Assembly (NCBI RefSeq): GCF_021233435.1
Contig: NZ_CP089470.1
Location: forward strand, 1-54,438
Reading direction: 5' to 3'
Length of the DNA stretch: 54,438 nt
Source: Halobacterium noricense
GTDB taxonomy: Archaea > Halobacteriota > Halobacteria > Halobacteriales > Halobacteriaceae
Shown here: piece by piece, positions 1-8,029 of the stretch
Layout of the letters: each line of letters opens with the position of its first letter
Numbering within the stretch: the first letter of the stretch is position 1
The notes under the pieces: generated by a model
Databases searched by the model: none
Seen by the model: the letters and a program-made list of their open reading frames with translations, nothing else
What the model was told of the DNA's origin: nothing
Program-made: the position numbers and the translations under genes

Positions 1-40
1 CTGTTTTGGAGGGTTTGGATGGATGACCGCCTTAGACGCG

Positions 41-187
41 AACGAACACGGAAACGATTACGATAACGTGAACGATTACGATAGCAGGAACGAAAACGTT
101 GTTGTGGGGGTGTCGATAGGCGACTTTCCACTTTCACCATATCCGTTAGTGTTTACGTATGCGATTATGATAACGAAAACGTAAACG
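41..187 (+). promoter_or_regulatory. repeat-rich leader of the partition operon; candidate centromere/operator
   Basis: Related repeats precede parA. AACGATTACGATAACG is at 53-68, AACGATTACGATAGCA at 71-86, and a related GCGATTATGATAACG begins near 161, followed by AACG units up to the ATG. Repeats directly upstream of a parA-like operon are the usual place for a plasmid centromere and autoregulatory operator. That role is inference; the repeats are seen directly. Confidence 0.5.
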
Positions 188-1033
188 ATGGCACGAACGA
201 TTTCATACACGGTCTACAGCGAGGCCGGCGGCGTCGGCAAAACGACGCTCGCAGCGAACCTCGCACATGGCCACGAAGAGAACGGTGACGACGTCCTCGC
301 TATCGACCTCGACCCGCAGGAAGGATCCCTGACGCACCTGCTGGACGTCGGAGAGAACCGCGCGGACCCGGACGCAGACAACATCGTCCGACACCTCATC
401 GGCCAGCCGAGAGGAGACGTTGAGGACCTCATCGAGGAGACCGAGGAAGGCATCGACGTCATCCCGAGTCATCACATGCTGGAGCGGCTCACCCGTCTCC
501 TCTACGAGGCAGAGGACCGCGCTGACGGTGAGTTCCATCCGGAACGCCAGTTACATCGCGTGCTCGGCGAATCAGGCATCCCGAGCGAGTACGACGTGAT
601 TCTGGTCGACCCACCGGCGACGAGCGGCGACCATCTCTACAACGCGATTTACGCGACGCGCTCGCTCGTGCTGCCGCTAGAACTGTCCGGGAAGGGAGAG
701 CAAAGCGTCGAAGGCCTCGGTGAGCTCGTCGACGGGCTTGAGCGGAACGTCGGCATCGACGTCGGCGTGCTCGCGGTCGTGCCGAACGGTGTCAAGCACA
801 CGACCGACCAGGAGGAGTACCGCGAGGAGATCGAGGACCTCGGCTACAACGTGCCCGTGGTCATCGACGACCGGACGTCGCTGATGCAGGGCATGTGGCG
901 CGAGCAGTGTACGGCGTTCCGCTACGTCGAGGAGCACCGTTCGCGGCGCCGCGACTACGAGGTCGAGACGCTTGAGGAGATTCGAGAGCTCGTGCAGTTC
1001 ATTACACGCGAAACGCGGGGTGTTGAGGTATGA
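188..1033 (+). CDS. parA: ParA/Soj-family partition ATPase
   Basis: A 281-residue P-loop ATPase of the ParA/MinD superfamily, expected to segregate the replicon by ATP-dependent DNA association. The Walker A motif GGVGKTT lies at residues 14-20. The residue before the two glycines is Ala, where most ParA proteins carry the signature Lys, so the deviant Walker A is atypical. The switch I-like LDPQ is near 42, and VDPPAT near 138 matches the Walker B region. It overlaps the next gene by 4 bp (ATGA), which indicates translational coupling. The repeat cluster immediately upstream is the likely centromere and operator. The family call is secure; the partition role is inferred from family and context. 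Confidence 0.85.
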   Translation: MARTISYTVYSEAGGVGKTTLAANLAHGHEENGDDVLAIDLDPQEGSLTHLLDVGENRADPDADNIVRHLIGQPRGDVEDLIEETEEGIDVIPSHHMLERLTRLLYEAEDRADGEFHPERQLHRVLGESGIPSEYDVILVDPPATSGDHLYNAIYATRSLVLPLELSGKGEQSVEGLGELVDGLERNVGIDVGVLAVVPNGVKHTTDQEEYREEIEDLGYNVPVVIDDRTSLMQGMWREQCTAFRYVEEHRSRRRDYEVETLEEIRELVQFITRETRGVEV

Positions 1034-1458
1034 CTGGTATGAAGTCCGGTGCTGGCGAGGATCCATGGGACGACGAACCCGAGGAGCCGGAGTCTCAGAG
1101 CGAGGGCGAGGAGGCGCTGTTCGACGAGGAAGCTGAGGAAGACGTCTCCGAAACGACGCCGGCGGACATCATCGCGGAGAAGCTGGGAGAGATTGAGGCC
1201 GGCGAGCTGCGGACGAACGTGAATTTCCGGCACGAGAAGTCGAAGGCAATCCTCGCGGCGATGGATGAGTCCGAGGAGCTTCGTGAGGAGCTTGCAGCGC
1301 TCGGTGATGCTGTCGGCGTGGACCTCGACCCGGACGAGTTAGACCAGTCGTCCGTGGCGCGTGCGGCGTTCCTCGCTGGACTGGCGTCTGTGGCGCCGGA
1401 AGTGCTGGAGACGTTCGACGAGGCGGAAGACAAGCACGAAGGCGACTCGCTGCTCTAG
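1030..1458 (+). CDS. acidic partner protein of ParA (ParB-like role)
   Basis: A 142-residue very acidic protein whose ATG overlaps the parA stop. Residues 1-45 are low-complexity Glu/Asp/Ser. The rest looks helical, with FRHEKSKAILAAMDES near 68 and FLAGLASVAPEVLETF near 117. No ParB nuclease or canonical HTH motif is visible. Position and coupling suggest it is the DNA-binding or adaptor partner in segregation, as with other small archaeal ParA partners. I do not recognise the family; the function is inferred only from the operon. The following 277 bp (1459-1735) contain no supported gene. Confidence 0.65.
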   Translation: MTGMKSGAGEDPWDDEPEEPESQSEGEEALFDEEAEEDVSETTPADIIAEKLGEIEAGELRTNVNFRHEKSKAILAAMDESEELREELAALGDAVGVDLDPDELDQSSVARAAFLAGLASVAPEVLETFDEAEDKHEGDSLL

Positions 1459-2852
1459 GAAGCACCATCGCGAGTCGTCTGAGTGCGTCGACGGTGGATT
1501 TAGGGTGGTGTCGCCGACGGTGACGTCTTTTGCGGTGACTGTGAAAGACGGTTAGGCGTGCCAGAGACCAGGTGCGCGAACTTCGCGACGCACGTGATGC
1601 TGTATGCTGCGATAACGACCAGGGCAATGGCGACGAAGCCGGTGTTGGCGTAATCGAGTATGTCGCCTAACGAGACGTCTTCGAGGGCTCCGTCAAGCCG
1701 ATCAACGACGCGGTCGTCGTGTAGGCGGCCGGCGTTTAATCGTCGCTGGATTCCTTGCTGTTCTCGTCTTCGCCGGACGCTGAGTGGTCTTGGGTGTTCG
1801 TGGAGAAACTAGCCGTATCGGCGTCTGACCGACTCCACTCGTCGGAGGATTCCGTGACGTCGCTGCTGTCCATCCGTGAGTCGTCTGGCTGGTTGTCCAT
1901 AGCTGGCTCCGCGTCTTCCCGCGCCTCCGTGCTGTCGTTGGTGGCTGTGGTACCCTCGTATTCTTCGAGGTCCGTCTGCGCGTGGTTCTCGGACTCCGGT
2001 TCTCCGTTTCCATCATCATACTCGTCGATGGAAGCCTGCCGCCTCGCGTTGCCGCCGTCGTCGTCGTTCGACCAGTATTTCTCGCGGAGCTGTTCACTCC
2101 GGAGTGCCATATTCTCCTTCGCTCGCATGCGATACCGGTGCATTCCTTCGGCCGCTGAATTTGCCGTATTGACGGTTGCGTCCGTCGCGTCACTAGCAAT
2201 GCCGCGGGCTGTGGACTCCTCTGCGCGCCGGTTTCGCGCAATTGTATCCGTGGCTCGTTCCGCCCCACTCTTTGTTTTCTTCCCAGCTGTCACCGCACCT
2301 TTCCCAGCTCCTTTTGCGGTCCCTTTGGCGGCGCGTTTACTCCCGCGTGCAGCTTTGCGTGCGCCTGACCCGACGCGTTCGGCACGCTGCTGACGACGAC
2401 GTCGCTGCGACCGCATCCGCCGTGACGACGAGAAATCCGTCTTCGGGTCGTGCTTGTGTTCCTCGCTCGTCCCACTCGACGTTCCGCCACTACGGCTACC
2501 GCCACTTCTGTTGCCCGAAGCCTGTGACGAACCATTGCTTGCTGCCGCTGCGCCTGCCCCTGACGCCCGCATCCCACGAGACACCCCACGGCCTGTCCGC
2601 GACCCCGTCCGGACAGCACTTGACACCTGCGACGAGAACGAAAACACGTACTTCGGAACCAGCGCTGCACCCGCAATCGTCGCGAATCCAAGAACTGTTG
2701 ACGTCATCCCTGCCCCAATTCCGCCGGTTCCTGTGGCAGCGGCCCCTCCGTTGCCTTGGAGGAGTAATGCGCCAATTCGGAGTAGTAAGGCGGTCGGGAG
2801 GGTCATTAAGACGAGCGGAATGAATTTCCCCATCATGCTCTTTGCCCATCCT

Positions 2853-4241
2853 CAGTACCTCACAAAGCATCGCCAGTTAGCCTGACCTGAGCCATCTGTT
2901 CTGTTGTGATGAGTCGTCAGTAACGGTCGAGCAACGCTGATCGAAGAGGGAGCTGTCGCTGTCGGCGGCAGTCAGCCGCCGACGCGACAGCGTTGCCACT
3001 CCTGAAGGGAGCTTGCTCGGTCGGTGACTACCGGTGGAACCGGTCGTCAGGTGGCCGATTCGCGGGGACGGCCCGACGCACCGCGAGGGCCGTCCACGCA
3101 GCCCGCCGAACCATATTCACGAACTCCTTGTACGGCCACCACCAGAGGCGACGCCCGCCTCGGCGCGGCGTCGCCACGTATTCGTAGTGCAGATACCGCC
3201 ACGCATTCTGCAAGAGCAGACTCACCACAACGTACAGAAGTCTCACCGTCGCGTTTCGCGTCGTTGTCGTCGCTATCGCTTGCTCGGACAAGCGATAGCT
3301 TGACTCGATACCGAAGCGTTTCGAGTAATGGTATCGAGCCTGGCGTGGTGTCTCGATAAACGGCGCGTCAGCGGCGTAGCCGTGACGCGCCACACCGTGG
3401 TCGTCGTACCGTCCGTTCAGGTACGTACAGTCGATGTAGACGGGAAACTCGACGGTCCAGCTGTGACCGTCGAGTTTCCCCGTCAGATCGTGTTGAATGA
3501 CGCGACTCCACCCTTCCGCAAGTTCCTGCTGAATCGTCTTCCCCCACTGAATGATCGGGACCACGTAGGCGTAGTTGTGCGCCTGCAACAGCGTGAGACA
3601 CTTGCTGTCGTAGAATCCGCGATCAAGGTAGACGGCCTTGACATCGGCGTCAAGGCCGTCGAGTACACCAAGAAACTCAGCGAGGACACTGCTGGCGGTG
3701 TCGCCGTCTTCGAGACGGCGCACCGCCAGCGTATATCGTTTGTTCTTCACACGCGCGTAGAGTGTGGCGTAGGCGTGGAATGCGGTGGTTCCACGCTTGG
3801 CTTCCGAGTGATAGAGGTTCTCCGTGTCGTCTTCATCACCGTAGTAGGGCCGCAGGTGGAGGTCTGCGCAGACCTCCACCTGCTCAGGAAGCAGTTCGAC
3901 GATATCTCGTCGAAGAAGCGTGTTAGCGACTCGTTCGAGCCGTTTGGGCTCGAACTTCGTCCGGAGATGGTAGAGGATCGTGTTGGCAGCGGGGCCGTTC
4001 TGACTCGACGCACAGAGCGTAGAGACAGAGGTCCCGTCGGCGCAAGCGCCGACGAGGACCTCATAGATGCCCTCAGTAGTGATTTCAGCGTTATTGGCTA
4101 AGGAAAGCGGAACTTCCTCCTCAAGGGTGTTGACGAGAAAGTTAAGAAGCTGGTCCTCGTGAATCTCACTGTCTGCTTGCTGGGTCGTAGACACACCTTC
4201 AGCAAGCAGACGTTCTAACTAAGCGGCTTTGTGATGTACTG
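2853..4241 (-). mobile_element. ISH3-family insertion sequence, complete
   Basis: The element is 1389 bp. Its 16-bp terminal inverted repeats are CAGTACCTCACAAAGC at 2853-2868 and its complement with one mismatch at 4226-4241. Perfect 5-bp target duplications ATCCT flank it at 2848-2852 and 4242-4246. Length, ends and transposase fit the haloarchaeal ISH3 family. Intact ends and identical duplications indicate a recent insertion. Confidence 0.92.
3028..4194 (-). CDS. ISH3-family DDE transposase
   Basis: A 388-residue transposase that fills the insertion sequence. It contains the Asp region DLHLRPYYGDED, a second catalytic Asp in YLDRGFYDSK and the YSKRFGIESSYRLSE segment, which matches the Y-(2)-R-(3)-E signature of the IS4-like superfamily. 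The frame is uninterrupted, so the element may be active. The C-terminal region is Arg-rich. It starts 47 bp inside the right terminal repeat. Confidence 0.9.
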   Translation of the reverse strand: MSTTQQADSEIHEDQLLNFLVNTLEEEVPLSLANNAEITTEGIYEVLVGACADGTSVSTLCASSQNGPAANTILYHLRTKFEPKRLERVANTLLRRDIVELLPEQVEVCADLHLRPYYGDEDDTENLYHSEAKRGTTAFHAYATLYARVKNKRYTLAVRRLEDGDTASSVLAEFLGVLDGLDADVKAVYLDRGFYDSKCLTLLQAHNYAYVVPIIQWGKTIQQELAEGWSRVIQHDLTGKLDGHSWTVEFPVYIDCTYLNGRYDDHGVARHGYAADAPFIETPRQARYHYSKRFGIESSYRLSEQAIATTTTRNATVRLLYVVVSLLLQNAWRYLHYEYVATPRRGGRRLWWWPYKEFVNMVRRAAWTALAVRRAVPANRPPDDRFHR

Positions 4242-4925
4242 ATCCTTCAACGGGCTTGATGGGGACTATCCAGAACATCAACAGAATGGGCATCGCGACC
4301 ATATAGGCGTAGATGCCGACTCGCCGGAGTAGGAAAACAGCAATAACTACCAGTAGGACGCTTGAACCAGCGATATAGATAAGCAGGGCGACGATGCCCG
4401 TGCCGGCTGCAGAAGTGGCAGATCCGGTGATTGCTGATGCAAATTGGTCTGCTGCACCTCCGAGAATGACGTCTGCGAGGTCGTTGTTGAATTTGAGGAA
4501 CCAACCGCCAAACCACCACCATGAATAGGCGAGCGGATAGGCGAAGACAGCTCGACGAATGCTCGTCTGCTTCTGTTTTGGCGTGAAAATGTTGAAGAAC
4601 ATCGCGAGCCCGAGCGCTAGCCCGAATAGTGTGGGAAGAAGCAGGATGACGGTGTCGTTGTATATGTTCTGGAAGAGGGTCGCCCACGGATCCTTCGTCG
4701 GGCTGCCAAATGAATAGAGATTATCGGGGTAGGGGGTGCTGGTGAGGTAGTCCGCTGCGAGGCTGAATAACCACTTGACGAATCCACGGACTGGCTCGAC
4801 GAGCCCACCAATAACGTCGTAGATGGCATTTTTAACTGTCTGTCCGATTCCCGGCATAGATTAGTTCACAATTTCTATCTCTATTATATTTTTGTCGATA
4901 AAACGTTCTAGAAAATGAGAATGGG

Positions 4926-5789
4926 CTACGACTCGCTAACAGTCCAATCCTGAATCGACGACTTTTGACAGCCAACACTCCCCACAGATTGCACTTGACT
5001 ACCAAACAAGGTGAAATCGAGATCTACGGTCGCCACATGCTCATGTGCCGTCTCAAGAACGACATCTGCACTTCGCGACTCACCCGTACACAACTCGTCC
5101 GAATCCCCCGTTAACGGTGACCCACGAGACGTTACTGTCATCGATTCGCCCGGGTTAAATTCCGCAGTCGCCCTTCCGCTAATCCTTGGTCGTTCGAAGC
5201 GAGGCGGCGTCGGATTCGGGACGTCCCCCTCAACACGTAGTACCTCAATTTGCGTCGGGAGATCTCCCGTATTCGACAGTTCCAGAGCAATCTTATCAGT
5301 CACCTGCTTATCTGAGCCAACCCCGCTGGACTTGGCGAGAGTAATATTGTCGACCTCGAAACTCCGTTCAAGCGTAATCGACTGCTCTCCGACAACATTT
5401 CCGTTTTTGACGGCAACGACGTCGAACGCACCGGCTTTAAGCCCGGTAAGAGGCAGCTGTGTTGCGGTGCCGGTAGCGAGTTCACGGCGGGCAACCTCGG
5501 ATCCGTTACTGTTGCGGAGGGTAACTGCGGAGATCGATGTGTCCGTGAGTGCGACGTCCAGGGCTGCGCCTTCCTCGTTCTCGGTGGGGAGGCTGCCAGT
5601 GGTCGGCTCGACCGCCTCGAAGACATCTGCGTTCGACGACTGCGTGGACGTCGACGTGTTTGTTGCGGCTGTGGCATCTCCGCTCTCGGAGTCGTTGGAA
5701 TTGTTGGAGGTGGAGTTACAGCCGGCGAAGACCGTGACGGCGGCTGTACCGATGGAAGCGAGGGCCGCACGGCGGCGCTGGTCTGGCAT
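4926..5789 (-). CDS. Tat-type lipoprotein, surface-anchored
   Basis: A 287-residue predicted lipoprotein. The N-terminus MPDQRRRAAL has the twin-arginine patch, followed by a short hydrophobic stretch and the lipobox FAGC at residues 21-24. A Ser/Thr/Asn-rich linker follows, typical of haloarchaeal lipoproteins, then a probably beta-rich domain with Cys residues near 235 and 271. It should be exported folded and lipid-anchored on the cell surface. It lies just upstream of the split T4SS membrane gene on the same strand and could be an envelope component of that system, but nothing proves it. The specific function is unknown. Confidence 0.75.
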   Translation of the reverse strand: MPDQRRRAALASIGTAAVTVFAGCNSTSNNSNDSESGDATAATNTSTSTQSSNADVFEAVEPTTGSLPTENEEGAALDVALTDTSISAVTLRNSNGSEVARRELATGTATQLPLTGLKAGAFDVVAVKNGNVVGEQSITLERSFEVDNITLAKSSGVGSDKQVTDKIALELSNTGDLPTQIEVLRVEGDVPNPTPPRFERPRISGRATAEFNPGESMTVTSRGSPLTGDSDELCTGESRSADVVLETAHEHVATVDLDFTLFGSQVQSVGSVGCQKSSIQDWTVSES

Positions 5790-5838
5790 AAATCGGATAA
5801 TCTATGCGACCGGAAAATCACTTTCGGGTACTCGAGCG

Positions 5839-5880
5839 CTAACCAACATATTCCATGCGTTGACTACGTTTGTTGGTTAG
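5839..5880. repeat. dispersed inverted repeat, copy 1
   Basis: CTAACCAACA at 5839-5848 and TGTTGGTTAG at 5871-5880 are perfect 10-bp arms separated by 22 bases unrelated to other copies. It sits between a divergent lipoprotein gene and the TumE-like gene, where an operator would act on both. See the finding on the whole family. Confidence 0.85.
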
Positions 5881-5899
5881 GATGGTGGTCTGTTACTAT

Positions 5900-5968
5900 A
5901 ACGGGGACACCCCGTTCACCATGCCGTTAGGGCTAGCCCTAACGGTTATTATGTTAGGGATTATACTA
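5900..5968 (+). promoter_or_regulatory. stacked palindromes upstream of the toxin-antitoxin pair
   Basis: AACGGGG-ACA-CCCCGTT lies at 5900-5916. A perfect 22-bp palindrome with half CCGTTAGGGCT lies at 5924-5945. A third imperfect one, GTTAG...CTAAC, lies at 5953-5970. A TATA-like TTATTATG begins at 5947, about 30 bases before the ATG at 5979. The arrangement fits autoregulation of the downstream pair; the binder is unknown. Confidence 0.6.
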
Positions 5969-5978
5969 ACACTTGTGG

Positions 5979-6206
5979 ATGAGCGATGAGGTCATCGTTC
6001 TCGAAGACGAAATCGAAGCCTACGCGGACAACACAGTCGCCCGAATCCGCATCCTCGACGTCCCCGAATCCGACAAATTCCCTGAAGGCGTCAAATACGC
6101 GTTCCACTACGGCGAAGCCGGCGGCGACACGCCCATCATTCGATTCGACAACCTCTACCGAGCGTGGCGGGCAGCACTCCCCGAAGAGAAACGCACCAAC
6201 TGGTAG
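5979..6206 (+). CDS. TumE/DUF6516-like toxin
   Basis: A 75-residue protein starting MSDEVIVLEDE; a TTG two codons upstream is a weaker start. The core (EGVKYAFHYGEAGGDTPIIRFDN) resembles the DUF6516/TumE family, small proteins that act as toxins of type II modules next to an HTH antitoxin. The next gene is an HTH protein 17 bp away, as expected. Upstream are the stacked palindromes, which suggests autoregulation. The family's C-terminal His-rich end is absent here (it ends EEKRTNW), so activity may differ. The family match is moderate; the toxin role is inferred. Confidence 0.6.
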   Translation: MSDEVIVLEDEIEAYADNTVARIRILDVPESDKFPEGVKYAFHYGEAGGDTPIIRFDNLYRAWRAALPEEKRTNW

Positions 6207-6223
6207 CCACTAACCAACACACC

Positions 6224-6619
6224 ATGACTCAGACACTCCACGTCACGATTGGCTCCCCCGACCGTAGCGGCCTCGAAGACCATCTCAAAGCGATTGATGC
6301 TGGTGAGGACGTCACGGCCCACAATCCGACGCTTGCCATCGAAGACCTCGAAACGTTCGGGCGGGTGTTCCGCAGCACGAACCTTGAGCTCCTAGAAGCT
6401 ATCGTCGAACACAATCCCAGCAGCATTCGGGAACTTGCGCGTCTCGTCGACCGGAACCCCCCGGAGGTCTTGGAGAACGTCAACGAGCTCGCAGACTACG
6501 GCCTCCTAGAACTCAAGGAAGATGGACAGGCGAAACGCCCGGTCGTCTGGTACGACAAGATCGACATCGACCTCCCGCTGACGTCGACGGGAGCCCAACG
6601 GGACCCGGCAAACGCCTAG
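6224..6619 (+). CDS. winged-helix regulator/antitoxin partner (HVO_A0114-like)
   Basis: A 131-residue protein whose start MTQTLHVTIGSP is chosen because it follows the upstream stop by 17 bp. It has an N-terminal beta segment, then a winged helix at about residues 47-105 (LELLEAIVEHNPSSIRELAR, then a wing ending DGQAKRPVVWYDKID). This is the haloarchaeal HVO_A0114-type DNA-binding family, commonly paired with a DUF6516 toxin. It probably represses its own operon. A single half-site CTAACCAACA (6210-6219) lies just before its start and a full inverted repeat follows its stop, which makes it one candidate for the factor that binds that repeat. Confidence 0.7.
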   Translation: MTQTLHVTIGSPDRSGLEDHLKAIDAGEDVTAHNPTLAIEDLETFGRVFRSTNLELLEAIVEHNPSSIRELARLVDRNPPEVLENVNELADYGLLELKEDGQAKRPVVWYDKIDIDLPLTSTGAQRDPANA

Positions 6620-6641
6620 CGCCCGGTTCTCGCCCTCAGTG

Positions 6642-6682
6642 TTAACCAACACCGGCCGAATCTGTCGGCAGGTGTTGGTTAG
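6642..6682. repeat. dispersed inverted repeat, copy 2
   Basis: TTAACCAACACC at 6642-6653 pairs with GGTGTTGGTTAG at 6671-6682 (11 bp perfect), 23 bp after the stop of the HTH gene. With copy 1 it brackets the TumE/HTH pair. Confidence 0.85.
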
Positions 6683-6697
6683 AGTAGTATTGGCCGA

Positions 6698-6870
6698 GCG
6701 ACCCTGAACGAGCCGCGGTTGCCCGGTTGTGTGAACAAGAATGTCCTCAGGACACAGTGTCGCCGTGAATCAGCGTCTAAACGGATGAACCTTCTAATCT
6801 TCCCACGAATTCGTTCACAAAGGATTCCCGATCTCGTGTGCACATCTCGAAAATCAGTTATCTCGACGTG
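6698..6870 (+). repeat. ~170-bp direct repeat, left copy
   Basis: Related to 9366-9533 in the same orientation. A 23-bp start (GCGACCCTGAACGAGCCGCG and on) is identical, and later blocks such as GTGAATCAGCGTCT and ACATCTCG are shared, with diverged bases between. The two copies flank the origin/cdc6 segment. The reverse-strand translations are also similar (both contain GNRGSFRVAR), but no start or domain supports a gene. Confidence 0.75.
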
Positions 6871-6950
6871 GAGCCCCGTGAGGAGACAGAAAGAAGACGG
6901 AACATGAGCTGACCAGCACACTTTTTATTCGCCTTCCTAGATTCGGAAGC

Positions 6951-7400
6951 ATGGTTAACCGCCGTAGGCTACTTGCTTCAGGCGCGACTGCCGTTATCGC
7001 TGCCTCATCGGGCTGCTTAAGTAAGAATTCAGACGCCAGCAGCGCGATTAGTGAATATCGTCTCGGTCATGGTTACTTCCAAGACGCTGAGGAAACCTCT
7101 CCTAACGTTTCAGAAACGAAAGACCGCAAAGAGCCAGCATTATTCAGAGAATCGGCCAATTTGTTCAAGCAGGCTCAGCAGAAATTCTCGGAGGCGAAAC
7201 AGTTAGCGAATACTGAGCGCGCGAAGAAGATTGCACAGATTGCTCTTGAAAAGTCTGCTCTCAAATCACAGGAGATGAATCAGCTTGCCCAAGATAATAC
7301 CCAAATGGCAATCACGAAATCACAGTTAGCTGGTGACCGCCGACTCGCATCCGTTTCTGAATTCAAAGACGCGACGAATAATTCCTATTTCTCCTTCTAA
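6951..7400 (+). CDS. Tat-type lipoprotein with helical body
   Basis: A 149-residue protein. MVNRRRLLASGATAV is a twin-arginine signal and SSGC (residues 20-23) the lipobox. The mature part is mostly helical and Gln/Lys/Ala-rich (FKQAQQKFSEAKQLANTERA), suggestive of a coiled coil or TPR-like helices. Base composition is lower in GC than the T4SS genes, consistent with separate acquisition. Surface anchoring is the likely location; function unknown. Confidence 0.7.
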   Translation: MVNRRRLLASGATAVIAASSGCLSKNSDASSAISEYRLGHGYFQDAEETSPNVSETKDRKEPALFRESANLFKQAQQKFSEAKQLANTERAKKIAQIALEKSALKSQEMNQLAQDNTQMAITKSQLAGDRRLASVSEFKDATNNSYFSF

Positions 7401-7588
7401 ACCACCTGGTCAATCTGGTAACTCTGGCCTGAAACCATACCAGATTTGATAGAATACCGCTATCGGCCTTGAATGGTTTCGCGCTCGCCAGCAGGGCTGG
7501 TTGCGGGTGCGGCTGCGGGGCGGTGGGGAGTGTTTTGGATTGGTGGCCTTAGGCACACGTTCTTTGGTTCCGTTTGGCGACTCAAGTT

Positions 7589-7629
7589 CTAACCAACAGG
7601 CTACTCTTCCGTCCTTAGATGTTGGTTAG
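7589..7629. repeat. dispersed inverted repeat, copy 3
   Basis: CTAACCAACA (7589-7598) and TGTTGGTTAG (7620-7629), perfect 10-bp arms, 189 bp beyond the lipoprotein stop and just before the origin boxes. Confidence 0.85.
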
Positions 7630-7674
7630 GATTCGTCACGCAATTCCGTAACATCGGCTGGCGTGATATGAGAC

Positions 7675-7985
7675 GAGCGACCCCACTGTTTCCGCTGTTC
7701 TTTGGTTCGGGTGGGATGTATATTTGACTACCCTCCCACCCCACTGCTTCCGCTGTTCTAGTGAAGAAGTGATGGGGATAATTCCAGCATCCCCATCATT
7801 TACCGAATAAAGATGGACTACGGATTAATTTTACATTCAACGTCATAAAGGTATCTTCTAGAAATAGACACAACCAGCACTAAACAGGAGACGACAACAG
7901 CAAGAAACCAACTAGGTGGCTGTCCTACGAGCAGCATCCTCAAGAAACTCGAAGAACAGCGGAAGCAGTGGGGTGGGGGTGTCCA
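7675..7985. other. replication origin with inverted Orc1/Cdc6 boxes
   Basis: Two direct boxes with the core CACTGYTTCCGCTGTTCT lie at 7681-7701 and 7739-7759. An inverted box, AGAACAGCGGAAGCAGTGGG, lies at 7953-7972 and is followed by GTGGGGGT, the G-string typical of haloarchaeal origin recognition boxes. Between the inverted boxes is an AT-rich stretch (about 7790-7880) suited to unwinding. It abuts the 3' end of cdc6. The layout of inverted boxes, AT-rich centre and adjacent initiator gene is the standard haloarchaeal origin. There is no other gene in 7401-8029. Confidence 0.8.
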
Positions 7986-8029
7986 GTACGACTCTTGCAA
8001 AACACCCCACCAAAACCGCGACCAGTACC

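Larger units (their letters stand above)
1736..4857 (-). pseudogene. polytopic T4SS-type membrane protein (VirB6/TrbL-like), split by ISH3-type insertion
   Basis: Two reverse-strand pieces belong to one gene. The 5' piece starts at 4857 (MPGIGQTVK) and encodes several hydrophobic segments; the 3' piece (to 1736) continues with two or more membrane segments and a long charged Arg/Gly/Ser-rich then Asp/Glu-rich tail. Removing the 1389-bp element plus one copy of the 5-bp duplication ATCCT joins them exactly in frame (KPVEG then WAKSMMGK) and gives 575 residues. A large polytopic protein with a long hydrophilic tail in a T4SS-bearing replicon suggests a VirB6/TrbL-like channel subunit. That role is inference; the split and the in-frame repair are read directly. 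Truncated products of about 212 aa and, from Met at 2836, 366 aa could still be made. Confidence 0.8.
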
